64,000 nucleotides of DNA from Trueperaceae bacterium (GCA_002707365.1 PAMQ01000014.1:100496-164495), one strand, 5' to 3'. Positions 9,232 to 18,250 are shown, counted from the first letter of the stretch. Program-made: numbers and translations. The notes: generated by a model not told the origin, from the letters alone.

Positions 9232-9257
9232 AAAAAATCTGTTTCTAGCAAAGCTAA

Positions 9258-9279
9258 TTTCCATGCAAATCAATGGAAA
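9258..9279. repeat. inverted repeat TTTCCAT/ATGGAAA
   Basis: Perfect 7-bp arms (9258-9264 and 9273-9279) around an 8-nt loop, in the same 203-nt convergent gap as the two palindromes to its left. Possible bidirectional termination stem; the U tract is lacking. Confidence 0.35.
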
Positions 9280-9345
9280 AGGCGAGACCTATAAACGGAA
9301 AATGAGGAAGCCAATACAGTCGAATCTAGTTTAAGGCGGTTAGGG

Positions 9346-10002
9346 TCAGGAACCCACCTGACCACGAATGAGCATAGCTAGCTCCTTTGATAAAATCTCT
9401 GTACGATTGCCAAAATAGACATGAATGAGGCCCCCGATGGGTTCCGTTTTTCTGACTTGAATACGTTGTCCTGGGTGTATACCAAGTTGTGCTATGTAAG
9501 TTAAGACGTCTGGTGCCTGAGTCATTAGTCGAGAAACCTCGAGGATTTGGCCAACCTCAAGTTCAGCAAGCGGGGTGTTAGGAGTGTTTGGGAAGTCACC
9601 CGCTGGCCCTGGTATTGGGTCACCATGTGGATCGTGGGTCGGATGCCCTAATAAATCGGCAAGGCGTTCAGTAAAGCGTTCACTTACAGCATGCTCAAGG
9701 CGTTCTGCTTCTTCGTGAACTTCAGCCCAGGTGTACCCTAGGTGTTCAAGCAGAAATGTTTCTATCAGACGATGTCCCCGTAGAAGTCGCAGTGCTCGGC
9801 GGGAACCAGAGGGAGTGAGGCGTACTCCGTGATAGGGTTCGTGCTCGACGAACCCTAGGTCTTGTAATTTACCTAGCATCGATGAAACAGAAGGTGCTGC
9901 CACATTGAGTTGCTCAGCAAGGGCATTAGTTGAGGCAGATGCGTCCTTGGCAATCAACCATATAGCTTTGAGGTAGTCCTCTATGGAGGTAGAAACCTTC
10001 AT
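9346..10002 (-). CDS. DtxR/MntR-family metal-dependent transcriptional regulator
   Basis: 218 aa from ATG 10002, which has AAGG 8 nt upstream; longer starts at 10020 or 10077 would overlap the divergent gene. The N-terminal winged helix is plain (SIEDYLKAIWLI, then NALAEQLNVAAPSVSSMLGKLQDLGFV, residues about 5-50), followed by the metal-binding and dimerisation helices with RGHRLIETFLLEHLGYTWAEVHEEAERLEHAVS, and a C-terminal SH3/FeoA-like domain (about 145-218). In the family, Fe2+ or Mn2+ binding switches on DNA binding to repress uptake genes. Its operators are not identifiable here, but the many Fe(II) oxygenases nearby make metal control worth testing. Confidence 0.9.
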   Translation of the reverse strand: MKVSTSIEDYLKAIWLIAKDASASTNALAEQLNVAAPSVSSMLGKLQDLGFVEHEPYHGVRLTPSGSRRALRLLRGHRLIETFLLEHLGYTWAEVHEEAERLEHAVSERFTERLADLLGHPTHDPHGDPIPGPAGDFPNTPNTPLAELEVGQILEVSRLMTQAPDVLTYIAQLGIHPGQRIQVRKTEPIGGLIHVYFGNRTEILSKELAMLIRGQVGS

Positions 10003-10078
10003 GCGATCGGCCTTGGACATGTACAGAGAATACCAAGAAGTTAACCTTTTCCTATCAACAGGGTTTACAGTATTCACT

Positions 10079-11062
10079 ATGAACCTTGTGCAGTACCAAG
10101 ATAATTACAAGCGTGCATTGGCATTAGTCGAAGGTGAAAGACTAAGAAATTTGACGAGATTTGATCGACTTTACGATCTTGCTTGGGCCGCGATTGAGAC
10201 AGGGGTGTCTCTTTGTGATCTTATTAAGGAAGTAGTAAGTGACGATTACATAGATTATGAAGCGATGATTAATTCCAGCAATCTTCTCCCTCCGATAGAC
10301 CATGTTGACCCTGCTCACATGCTCATAACAGGAACGGGCCTAAGTCATCTAGGAAGTGCTGCAACACGTGATGTGATGCATTCTGATTTCCAGGATGATG
10401 CTGCCACGACTGATTCTATGAGGATGTTTAATTGGGGTATCAAGGGTGGTAAACCAAGTCCTGGTGAGGTGGGAGTTCAGCCCGAGTGGTTCTACAAGGG
10501 AGATGGCTCAATTGTGGTACCTCCGGAAGGTGAACTTGCCTCCCCATCATTTGCCCTTGATGGGGGGGAAGAACCGGAGATTGCTGGCATATATATGATC
10601 GGTCCTGATGCCACGGTCTACTGTCTCGGCTTTGCATTAGCAAATGAATTTTCGGACCATATTACCGAACAGAAAAACTATCTGTATCTTGCTCACTCTA
10701 AACTCCGACCCTGCTCATTCGGGCCCGAGATTCGTACCGGACAACTCCCAGGCAAAGTAACGGGCGTCAGTTCTATTGTGCGAGATGGAAAGGTAGTGTG
10801 GACCAAACCTTTCTTGACTGGCGAGGCTAACATGTCTCATTCCATCGATAATCTAGAACACCACCATTTTAAGTACTCGGTATTTCGGCGGCCGGGCGAC
10901 ATTCACATCCACTTTTTAGGCACAGCAACCCTAAGCTTTGCCGACGACTTTGTGACTTGCGACGGCGATCAATTTGTTATCGAAGCAGCAGCTTTCGGAA
11001 AGCCTTTAAGAAACCGTTTATGTATAGCTAAGGGTCAGGAATTTCACCGAAGGTTTTTGTGA
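10079..11062 (+). CDS. AraD1/GguC family protein (FAH-like sugar acid dehydratase)
   Basis: 327 aa. Matches the AraD1/GguC family, relatives of fumarylacetoacetate hydrolase placed in L-arabinonate/2-keto-3-deoxy-acid breakdown. Visible are MNLVQYQ at the start, HMLITGTGLSHLGSAATRDVMH (about 79-100), NWGIKGGKPSPGEVGVQPEWFYKGDG, a metal-binding type EPEIAGIYMIGPD, and GDIHIHFLGTATLSFAD. ATG 10079 fits family length; extending to 9983 would overlap the DtxR gene. No Shine-Dalgarno, but TACAGT ends 7 nt before ATG, compatible with a leaderless mRNA. It belongs with sugar-acid catabolism, the theme of the right half of the window. Confidence 0.82.
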   Translation: MNLVQYQDNYKRALALVEGERLRNLTRFDRLYDLAWAAIETGVSLCDLIKEVVSDDYIDYEAMINSSNLLPPIDHVDPAHMLITGTGLSHLGSAATRDVMHSDFQDDAATTDSMRMFNWGIKGGKPSPGEVGVQPEWFYKGDGSIVVPPEGELASPSFALDGGEEPEIAGIYMIGPDATVYCLGFALANEFSDHITEQKNYLYLAHSKLRPCSFGPEIRTGQLPGKVTGVSSIVRDGKVVWTKPFLTGEANMSHSIDNLEHHHFKYSVFRRPGDIHIHFLGTATLSFADDFVTCDGDQFVIEAAAFGKPLRNRLCIAKGQEFHRRFL

Positions 11063-11192
11063 GGATAGGTACACGAGATTAACGGAAGATTCAATTACCA
11101 CGTTGCCCCAAGAACTGCTGCACTTCCGATTTTATTCGGGGCGTTACAGATTTTGCAAAGGACAGGTTTCACGCTATTTTCTGCATAGGCAA

Positions 11193-11198
11193 TATAAT
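11193..11198 (+). promoter_or_regulatory. candidate -10 box (TATAAT) for the nSMase-like gene
   Basis: A consensus TATAAT lies 22 nt upstream of ATG 11221. The best -35-like box (TTTCAC, 11167-11172) has a 20-nt spacer, longer than ideal, so only the -10 is convincing. Confidence 0.35.
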
Positions 11199-11220
11199 CC
11201 CTAAAGGCCAGGGCTTAGCC

Positions 11221-12126
11221 ATGGTAGTAATCCTTGCGATCTTTGGATTAACTAGTTGTGGAACAACTGTAAATGCAAACGTTCCGCTATCTGGCCACAA
11301 GGGTCCTGCTACCTTACGACCTTTCGAGTTTTCCATACTTAGCCTTAACGCCTTCTTTCTACCAAGGCCTTGGTTTCGTACTGACCAGGTTTCCCGGGCA
11401 CATTGGTTAATAGGTCATCTTTCGGGCTACGACGCAATTGTTTTTCAAGAGCTATTTGATGATGAGGCTCGGAGGGTTCTTTTATCGGGAATAGCTGAAG
11501 AGTATCCCTACTCTACAAAAGTGCTTGGCCGTGAAGACACACTGATTCGGCAGGACGGTGGCGTTGTAATTGTGAGCCGCTGGCCTATTGAGCAAGAACA
11601 GGAAATGACCTTTGGTGCGATTTGCAAAATGCAGGACTGCCTAGCTGATAAAGGGGTAGTCTACGCTGAAATTGCAAAAGGAAGTAGAAGCTATCACCTT
11701 TTTGGGATTCATGCTCAATCTGACTTTAGGGGTAACTCAGCTAAAGTTCGAGAAGACCAGTTCCAGTTATTCCATTCTTTTGTAACTGCCCAGATGATTT
11801 CTCGTCAAGATCCAATTATCCTGGCTGGAGATTTCAATGTTGATTGTAACGTTGGTAGCGAGTTCCAACGGATGCTGGTTTTGCTCGATGCACAGGCTAT
11901 AGATAGTTGTTCTGGTCTAGTTACCTGGGATGGAACCAACAATATGCTGGTTGATGGTGAAAGTCATCAGTTTCTTGATTATGTGCTGATTTCTAAAAAG
12001 CATCTACAACCACTAATGAGTCGCTTTGATGTGCTCCCACTAAGATCAGAGTTGTATGCCAAGCGTGACCTTTCTGACCATTATGCTGTGGCTGGACAAT
12101 TTGTTTTTCACCCACAGGCCAGATAA
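11221..12126 (+). CDS. endonuclease/exonuclease/phosphatase-family lipoprotein, sphingomyelinase-like
   Basis: 301 aa. A hydrophobic N terminus ends in the lipobox LTSC (Cys about 13), so it is probably an outer-surface lipoprotein. The mature part has the Mg2+-dependent EEP fold motifs: SLNAFFLP (Asn), FQELFD with the metal Glu, IHAQSD, ILAGDFNVD with Asp/Asn, and C-terminal LSDHYAV with the catalytic Asp-His. The spacing resembles neutral sphingomyelinase-type phosphodiesterases, which would cleave phospholipid head groups; a nuclease cannot be excluded. Single gene with a TATAAT box upstream. Confidence 0.85.
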   Translation: MVVILAIFGLTSCGTTVNANVPLSGHKGPATLRPFEFSILSLNAFFLPRPWFRTDQVSRAHWLIGHLSGYDAIVFQELFDDEARRVLLSGIAEEYPYSTKVLGREDTLIRQDGGVVIVSRWPIEQEQEMTFGAICKMQDCLADKGVVYAEIAKGSRSYHLFGIHAQSDFRGNSAKVREDQFQLFHSFVTAQMISRQDPIILAGDFNVDCNVGSEFQRMLVLLDAQAIDSCSGLVTWDGTNNMLVDGESHQFLDYVLISKKHLQPLMSRFDVLPLRSELYAKRDLSDHYAVAGQFVFHPQAR

Positions 12127-12417
12127 CTTGGATACCTTGCAGAGGCTTTAAGCGGGGCGTGACGAAAATCCACCATAATTTAGGCTGGTTGGTGTTTACG
12201 CCGATCTTGCATCTAAGTAAACTGAAATCGCCTTGCAACGTTTATTGACTATGTATCGTAATGCGGCAATGTGACTCTATCTAACAGATCTTCGACTAGC
12301 ACTGGGCGTGTCAATGTAGTTGCAATTCCTGAAGAAGTCCCAGAGATAGGGCTGAATAACTCTCCCGTAGTGAAAAGGATAAGTCGATAGCTTTAAGATG
12401 AGAATTTAGCGCCGCTA

Positions 12418-13386
12418 TTGACGCTAAAATACAGTGTGTCTCCAGTAGTCATCGGAATTGTGCTTATATCCACTATTTTCCACGTCAGCTGGAATTTGAT
12501 CGCTAAGCAGGGTAGTTTTTCCCCGACCCTGTTTTTACGAATCCTCCTTTGTATAAGCGTTCCAGGGTTAGTTGTGGCAGTGGGAAGCGAAATATTTTCA
12601 CAAGGCTTCCTGGCGTTTTTATGGCCTTTATTACTGGGCGCAAGCTTCTTCGAGGCACTATATTTCTTAGGCCTCACGGTGGGATACCGTGTTGGTGATC
12701 TTGGTGTCATATACCCAATAGCTCGGGCTTTGCCCGTATTGTTGCTGGGAGTTTTTGATATGGCCCGAGGTTTGTCACTAAGTGCGATAGATTGGCTTGG
12801 TTTGGGATTAGTCGCTTTGGGTTGCCTTGTTGTTTCTTTATCTGTTGGTAGCGCACGTGACGATACCGACTTTAATTTTGTGAGCCGTTTGTTTAGACGT
12901 GGTGTTGGCTGGGCAATCGTTGCTGCTTTTGGCACGGTGGGCTATTCAGCATTCGATAAGCTAGCAGCTGAAGCTATCCAAAGTGAATTTGGTAGTGGGT
13001 TGACTTCTGCCCTACGTTATGGCCTGTGGGAATTCTCGTTTACTACCGCTTTATACGTGCCAATGTTGATAATTTTCATTGTCATTAGCAAACGTAGGAA
13101 CGGGGGGTCATTTGTCAGGCTTGGGAGTTGGGGGTCAGCATCAGGTCCACAGATGGTTAATTTCTGGGGGATTGTGGCTGCTGCCGTGTTGTTGTTTGTC
13201 GCCTATAGCTTTGTGTTGTGGGCTTTCCAGTTGACGGATCAAACCAGCAACGTGGTGGCACTAAGGCAGTTCAGTATAGTGTTGGGCGTCGTGGCAGGGG
13301 CAGTTGTGATGAAGGAGGAAGCGCCTGTGCTCCGCATAATTGCTGCCCTAATTATTACTATAGGAGTCGTCCTAGTGTCCTTGTGA
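12418..13386 (+). CDS. DMT superfamily (EamA-like) transporter
   Basis: 322 aa, about ten hydrophobic segments. The first half (IGIVLISTIFHVSWNLIAKQG, then LGASFFEALYFLGLTVGYRVGDLGVIYPIARALP) has the EamA pattern and the second half repeats it, ending with QTSNVVALRQFSIVLGVVAGAVVMKEE and a final helix. These carriers move small metabolites across the inner membrane; substrate unknown. The longest frame starts with TTG 12418 without a Shine-Dalgarno; GTG 12436 is an alternative. Confidence 0.85.
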   Translation: MTLKYSVSPVVIGIVLISTIFHVSWNLIAKQGSFSPTLFLRILLCISVPGLVVAVGSEIFSQGFLAFLWPLLLGASFFEALYFLGLTVGYRVGDLGVIYPIARALPVLLLGVFDMARGLSLSAIDWLGLGLVALGCLVVSLSVGSARDDTDFNFVSRLFRRGVGWAIVAAFGTVGYSAFDKLAAEAIQSEFGSGLTSALRYGLWEFSFTTALYVPMLIIFIVISKRRNGGSFVRLGSWGSASGPQMVNFWGIVAAAVLLFVAYSFVLWAFQLTDQTSNVVALRQFSIVLGVVAGAVVMKEEAPVLRIIAALIITIGVVLVSL

Positions 13387-13567
13387 GCGTGAATATGATA
13401 GCCGTCCCTTGGATACCACGAAAATGTACTCTTTTCTCTTGAGGCTACCCATAAAAACCTAAAATATTATCGGTTGCACCGTCCTTGCCGTCCTGTTGGA
13501 TAGACTAAAACTAATTCACGTGGCTGGGCTGTCAACATCTCTAGTAGTTATTTTTATTCCGCAATAT

Positions 13568-14362
13568 TTACCGGAGATGCTGGCGGAGTTTGTTACTGAC
13601 TAGTTCGACAACAACTACGATCAACAGGAGGGTAATAGTTAAAGTAGCGACTCTTTCGTATTGGAAAGAGCGAATGTAAAGCTGTATGTAAAACCCGATT
13701 CCTCCAGCACCAACAAGACCAAGTATTAGCGATTCTCGGAAGTTAAGCTCAAGTCGGAAAAGAGTGTCGCGGATAAGATCGGGCGCCACTTGTGGGAAGA
13801 CGCCAAACCTAACGCGTTGCAAAAGTGTTGATCCGGCACTGTCGAGAGCTTCTAGAACACCAGGATCAGCGTTTTCGAATGCCTCGGCGTAAAACTTAGC
13901 GAGCATCCCAACCGAATGAACTGTTATTGCAAGGACACCGGGAAATGGACCTAAACCAACCGTACTGACAAAGAATAGTGCCAGCAGTATCAAGGGCACT
14001 GAGCGGATTCCACCAAGAAGCCATCGCAGTGGCTGCGCTAACCATGGTGGTGAAAGGTTAGTGGCAACCAAGAGGGCAAGGGGAAAGGATAATAATACGC
14101 TGAAAAACGTTCCCACAAAGGCGATCTGAAGAGTTTCTAAGGTTGAGGTAAGAACCGTCGACATTACTGAAGTGTCAGGCGGGACCATCCTGCCTAAGAA
14201 ATCCGACATTCGAGGCAGGCCTTTATATAATTTATTTAGATCAATCTCAGCTCCAGGTAAAGCCAACACCAAAAGGGTCACAACAATCCCTAGGAAGATG
14301 CCCACCTGGATCTTCCGTTGCCTATTATGGGTTTGAATTTTTTGTGCAAGCTCAGGCTTCAT
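13568..14362 (-). CDS. phnE: phosphonate/phosphite-type ABC transporter permease
   Basis: 264 aa membrane subunit of an inner-membrane importer. It shows about six helices and the permease EAA loop around residues 160-185 (ENADPGVLEALDSAGSTLLQRVRFGVFPQ), plus FRLELNFRESLILGLVGAGGIGFYI, a hallmark of PhnE. ATG 14362 lies inside the end of phnC (11-nt overlap) with AAGGA 5 nt upstream, so it is translationally coupled. Last gene of the operon that starts with the cytochrome c peroxidase-like gene. Confidence 0.9.
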   Translation of the reverse strand: MKPELAQKIQTHNRQRKIQVGIFLGIVVTLLVLALPGAEIDLNKLYKGLPRMSDFLGRMVPPDTSVMSTVLTSTLETLQIAFVGTFFSVLLSFPLALLVATNLSPPWLAQPLRWLLGGIRSVPLILLALFFVSTVGLGPFPGVLAITVHSVGMLAKFYAEAFENADPGVLEALDSAGSTLLQRVRFGVFPQVAPDLIRDTLFRLELNFRESLILGLVGAGGIGFYIQLYIRSFQYERVATLTITLLLIVVVVELVSNKLRQHLR

Positions 14363-15203
14363 GTATATCCTTTTCGGGAAAGACCTCAACGGTTTCCTTT
14401 AGCGCCTGGTAAGAGATTGAGTGAGCGTGATTTTCTCTGTCTTTTACGATGAGCCCGCCATTTAGTTCGACGATACGATTAGCATGAAGTTTAGCTAGTT
14501 CGGGTTGATGTAAAGCCATGATCAAAGTAACATTCCTTTGCCGACAGGCATTTTCTAGGAGAGACATGATTTCTGCTGCTGTATTTGGGTCAAGATTACT
14601 AACTGGTTCATCAGCAAGGATAAGATCAGGTTCCTGAACAAGTGCTCGGGCAATCCCCACTCTCTGTTGTTGGCCACCAGAAAGGCTGCTGACGCGTTGG
14701 AGGGCGTAGGGTTCTAAGTTGACATCCTGGATTGCCTGATTAGTCCTTAAATGATCCTGATCATTAAACCCGAGAAGTAAACTTTTAAGGCTTCCCTGCC
14801 AACCTAGCCGTCCCCACAATATGTTTTCATACACTGTTGCTCGTTCCACAAGGTGGAATGCCTGAAAAATGAAACCGATACGTCGACGAATTGTACGTCG
14901 ACGAAAATCACCTGGGTTTATTCGATTTCCAAAAAGATAGAGGTTGCCTTGATCAAAAGGTACCCACCCGTTAATGAGTCGCAAGAGGGTCGTTTTGCCG
15001 GAGCCACTGGTTCCGACGAGAGCGACCCTCTCGCCTTGCGTGATAGTCAGGTCAGGAAGAGTCATGCCAAAAGAGCTATTCGGGTAATTGACAGAAACAC
15101 CTCCTAATAGCGATACGACGGGAGCTCCATCTGGGGCAGAAATGTCGCGACCTATTTCGGGGACTATGGGACTATGTTTTTGAACAGGGCTGTTTCTACT
15201 CAA
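14352..15203 (-). CDS. phnC: phosphonate/phosphite-type ABC transporter ATP-binding protein
   Basis: 283 aa ATPase. Walker A GTSGSGKTT (about 64-72), Q-loop FQAFHLVE, signature LSGGQQQRV, Walker B LILADEP with VSNLDP, and the switch His in MALHQPE are all present. It has about 30 extra N-terminal residues. The start is TTG 15203, overlapping the phnD stop by 8 nt; no internal start fits better. Cytoplasmic partner of PhnE. Confidence 0.9.
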   Translation of the reverse strand: MSRNSPVQKHSPIVPEIGRDISAPDGAPVVSLLGGVSVNYPNSSFGMTLPDLTITQGERVALVGTSGSGKTTLLRLINGWVPFDQGNLYLFGNRINPGDFRRRTIRRRIGFIFQAFHLVERATVYENILWGRLGWQGSLKSLLLGFNDQDHLRTNQAIQDVNLEPYALQRVSSLSGGQQQRVGIARALVQEPDLILADEPVSNLDPNTAAEIMSLLENACRQRNVTLIMALHQPELAKLHANRIVELNGGLIVKDRENHAHSISYQALKETVEVFPEKDIHEA

Positions 15204-16071
15204 GGTAACCGTACTTCCGGGCTAACTCCCGGACGGAGTCGTATGTGGAATCGGTTACCTTTACGTAGCCGTCATGCCCATATACGTATTGCAGTAGATG
15301 TTGGTAATCAGGTTCGTTAAGTTGCAACATCGCCTCGGTGAAGCGAGCAAGTAAATCCGGGTCTAAGTCTTGTCGCGCGACAACACTATGAGACGGGATC
15401 AAATCTGATTCTGCAATCCAGTCCACTTTCTCTAATTGCTCAGGGGTTAGTAGGAGCTCAGCGAACTGGCTTACTCCCGCTGCATCGACAAAGCCATTAG
15501 CCATGGCCTGAATAGCCTGCTGATAACCACCAGCGAAGAAAACAGCATCAAAGAATCTCGTCGGATTTTCTTCTGGGTCAATAAGGCCAGCTTGAGTGAA
15601 GACATCAAGAGGGTAGAGGTACCCTGACTCAGATATCGGATCAGCAAAAGCAATGGTTTTATTGCGTAACTGCTCTAGATTAATAATCCCACTGTCTTTG
15701 CGTACAAAAATTCTGCCTCTATACACTGGGCTCCCACGATAAATTTCCCCAAGGATCACTTTGACCCCTATCTGATCGTGGGCCAGTACGTAAGGTAGGC
15801 CTCCCATAAAAGAAATGTCGGCCTCGCCGTTACGCATAGCTTCAACAGCCGCAGCGTGGTCCTGTGAGACAAATCCTCGGACGTCTAAATCAAGCTCGGA
15901 CTCAAGGTAGTGCGTAATCTTTGCAATATCACCTAGCAGCTTCTCAGGATTCTCCTGAGGAATAAAGGCCAGCGTTAGTGTCGATTGAGCAGTAACTAGA
16001 CTCATAATGGTTATTAATGTGGTTATTAGGAAAGAGGCCTTAAGGAGTTTAGGCATGACGTTGGGTATCAT
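15196..16071 (-). CDS. phnD: phosphate/phosphite/phosphonate ABC transporter substrate-binding protein
   Basis: 291 aa. An N-terminal signal peptide (residues about 7-28, ending SLVTAQ) precedes a PhnD-like type 2 periplasmic binding fold: LAFIPQENPEKL at the start, GEADISFMGGLPYVLAHDQIGV, YRGRIFVRKDSGI, and TIAFADPISESGYLYP. In this family the D/S/T pocket residues bind phosphonate, phosphite or related oxyanions; the precise ligand is unknown. The ATG overlaps the upstream stop (ATGA), so the peroxidase-like gene and the transporter are made together. Confidence 0.88.
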   Translation of the reverse strand: MIPNVMPKLLKASFLITTLITIMSLVTAQSTLTLAFIPQENPEKLLGDIAKITHYLESELDLDVRGFVSQDHAAAVEAMRNGEADISFMGGLPYVLAHDQIGVKVILGEIYRGSPVYRGRIFVRKDSGIINLEQLRNKTIAFADPISESGYLYPLDVFTQAGLIDPEENPTRFFDAVFFAGGYQQAIQAMANGFVDAAGVSQFAELLLTPEQLEKVDWIAESDLIPSHSVVARQDLDPDLLARFTEAMLQLNEPDYQHLLQYVYGHDGYVKVTDSTYDSVRELARKYGYLE

Positions 16072-18008
16072 TTAAGCTCCGGCCCGTAACGCTCCACCAA
16101 GTCGGAATAGAGTTGATAAGCATTGGAAGCTCTTTGCCAATCATTAATTAAAATTGCCTCCATTACAGCGTCAAGGGCATCTGCCACTTCATAAACTAAT
16201 GGTGCTTGGTCAAGATCGACTAAGCTCGTGGCGTCGGCTCGAAGATCTGGAGCTACTGTCTTAATGAGGAGGAGAGCATGAAACTTGTCCTGTCGTGGAA
16301 TTAGAATAGTATCAAGCGTTGTCGCAAAGGTCGTTAGTTCAGACCAAGCAAGTTTGAATACGGTGTTGCTGGAATCAAATATCTCGTACGGGTTGTCAGC
16401 ACCACCAATCGCATTCAGGTAAGAGGTAAGATCCGTGAGCTGTCCGTCGTTTAAATCTAGGCTGTTAGTGTCGTTGAACCAATTTGCTACGTCACGCAAG
16501 GTCGCTAGAGAACCATTATGCATATAGGGGAAAGTGAAGGCACTGTTTAATAGGGTCGGAGTTTCAAAGAAACCATCAAATGAGACCTCCGAATCAGTAC
16601 CTGGAGCATCACTAGTTTCTCTCCCAGTACCAATATCGTGCACTTGACCATCCTTGAAGGCCGAGTTAGGCATATGGCACGATGCACAGGAGTTTCCGTT
16701 AAAACCGTCAAACGGGGTTTGGAATATTACTTCTCCGCGCCGTGCAGATTCAGAAGCCAAATCGGTAAGGCTGCCATCAGGGTTAATCAGACTATTTGGT
16801 AGGAAATCGAATTCCTGTAAGTAAGCGATTAGCGCATCGAGCATGAAGGGAGTGGGCTCCTCACCAGAAAACTCATTAACTATGACGTTCCGAGTGAAGT
16901 CACGGAGACTGCTGAAACGGCCGTCGCGTCCGTAAGGACCTGTGAAGCGAAGTCCACGGAGACTCGGCGTATCCAAGGAATCTCTGCGCTGGTCATTGAA
17001 AATGCTATTAAAAAATGCTCCGTCCACGTCAAAAGCACCTGGTTGGTGACTGATCCCCGGGATGAAAGCTCGTCGGTTAATGTCGCTCCGATTGTGACAG
17101 GTCGAACAGGTGATCCCAATAGACCGTGCGGGTTCCCCAAAAATTTCTGGCGAGTCAAACAGCATGTCGCCGAATGCTACTAGTGGTAAGTCTATTTCGT
17201 CATGACCCTTCGCTTCAAAGTTAAGGCGCAAGAGTGGTAGGGGATCCTGGTCGTTTAGATCCGTCCCAGGTGGTAACACGGTAGGGAAGGCGCTTGAATC
17301 AACTGATCCAAGAATTGTTTCAGGAACGGGGGCAAATGTCACGCGATCAGCGAAGGAGGCAGGTTCGTAATTAGCTAAGAGGTAGTCTTTGATAACGTTG
17401 CTAGCTTTGTGGAAAGCTTCTGCCTGAGCCTCTACGGTTCCAATGCCAGCCACTCCTGCACTTCCAACGCTATTGGTCAAAGTAAGCCAAGAGATCCCAA
17501 GCTGTTTGTGTGAAACGGGATCAAGTTCCTGAAGGAAGTCTTGGCCAAAAGCCCGGAAGATCCTTTGAGCATTAAGGACGTCAGGTAATGCTGTCCCAGG
17601 ATATTCTAGTTTTGACTCAGCTAGCGATAGGGTATGACGGATCAGGTGGGAGGTAGAACGGGTTGTGACCTCGAAAAAGGCTTGAGGGTCTCGGGAGGCA
17701 ATAGCCTCAAGCAGACTGCCAGCATAGGGACTCCCTACTTGCTCGAAAAGGTCAAGAACACTCCCATTGCCGTAACCGAGATCACTCACAGTACCCTGGT
17801 ATTCGTTTGCAACAGTCAACCAGTCTATCGGCGCAAGGTTAAGGAAGAACACCGCTCTTCGGTAGCTTGCAGCCGCTGGGTGCCAGGGAGTATCTCGAGC
17901 AATGTGAGCCAAAGCCACTACCGTTGTTGACAGCAAGAACATAGCGCAGAGAGTAGTGAGAACTCTAGAAAGATGTTGTTGACAAAGCCAGGCCCAAGCT
18001 TTAGCCAT
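16068..18008 (-). CDS. di-haem cytochrome c peroxidase/MauG-like protein with extra terminal domains
   Basis: 646 aa. An N-terminal hydrophobic segment (about 14-36) should export or anchor it. Two c-type haem motifs are seen, CSTCH (301-305) and CASCH (441-445), with the family block GPYGRDGRFSSLRDFT (about 357-372) and FPYMHNGSLATLRDV (about 493-507). That core matches bacterial cytochrome c peroxidases/MauG. Unusual are about 250 residues before the haem core and about 90 helical residues after it. First gene of an overlapping operon with phnD-phnC-phnE, so its redox activity probably serves the transported oxyanion or organophosphorus compound. Leaderless promoter directly upstream. Confidence 0.88.
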   Translation of the reverse strand: MAKAWAWLCQQHLSRVLTTLCAMFLLSTTVVALAHIARDTPWHPAAASYRRAVFFLNLAPIDWLTVANEYQGTVSDLGYGNGSVLDLFEQVGSPYAGSLLEAIASRDPQAFFEVTTRSTSHLIRHTLSLAESKLEYPGTALPDVLNAQRIFRAFGQDFLQELDPVSHKQLGISWLTLTNSVGSAGVAGIGTVEAQAEAFHKASNVIKDYLLANYEPASFADRVTFAPVPETILGSVDSSAFPTVLPPGTDLNDQDPLPLLRLNFEAKGHDEIDLPLVAFGDMLFDSPEIFGEPARSIGITCSTCHNRSDINRRAFIPGISHQPGAFDVDGAFFNSIFNDQRRDSLDTPSLRGLRFTGPYGRDGRFSSLRDFTRNVIVNEFSGEEPTPFMLDALIAYLQEFDFLPNSLINPDGSLTDLASESARRGEVIFQTPFDGFNGNSCASCHMPNSAFKDGQVHDIGTGRETSDAPGTDSEVSFDGFFETPTLLNSAFTFPYMHNGSLATLRDVANWFNDTNSLDLNDGQLTDLTSYLNAIGGADNPYEIFDSSNTVFKLAWSELTTFATTLDTILIPRQDKFHALLLIKTVAPDLRADATSLVDLDQAPLVYEVADALDAVMEAILINDWQRASNAYQLYSDLVERYGPELK

Positions 18009-18013
18009 GCCTA

Positions 18014-18042
18014 ATTATATGTTCAACACCGCCAAATTTCAA
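18014..18042 (-). promoter_or_regulatory. sigma-70 promoter of the peroxidase-phnDCE operon, leaderless
   Basis: On the minus strand TTGAAA (18042-18037) is followed by exactly 17 nt and TATAAT (18019-18014). Only 5 nt separate the -10 from the ATG at 18008, so transcription should begin at or next to the A of the start codon. There is no Shine-Dalgarno, as expected for a leaderless mRNA. Confidence 0.7.
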
Positions 18043-18250
18043 GGTACATAGGTAAAATTAAATTAGGTATTAGGGTACTAAATAGCGTTTAAGTCTCACT
18101 AAACTACTCGGTGAATTACAGCTGATGTAGATGTTATTGAGATTCAGTTTTCACTAAAATGTTTTGTTTCCATGTTGGGCTTCATACTGTCGAATAAACT
18201 TTGGTGAGTTAATTATAGAAAATTCATTGGTGCTGTGGGATGATGGGCTT

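Noticed and set aside
12127..12417. TTGACT at 12245 as promoter of the DMT transporter
   Set aside because: With a 17-nt spacer the -10 would be AATGTG, a poor match, and it is about 145 nt from the start.
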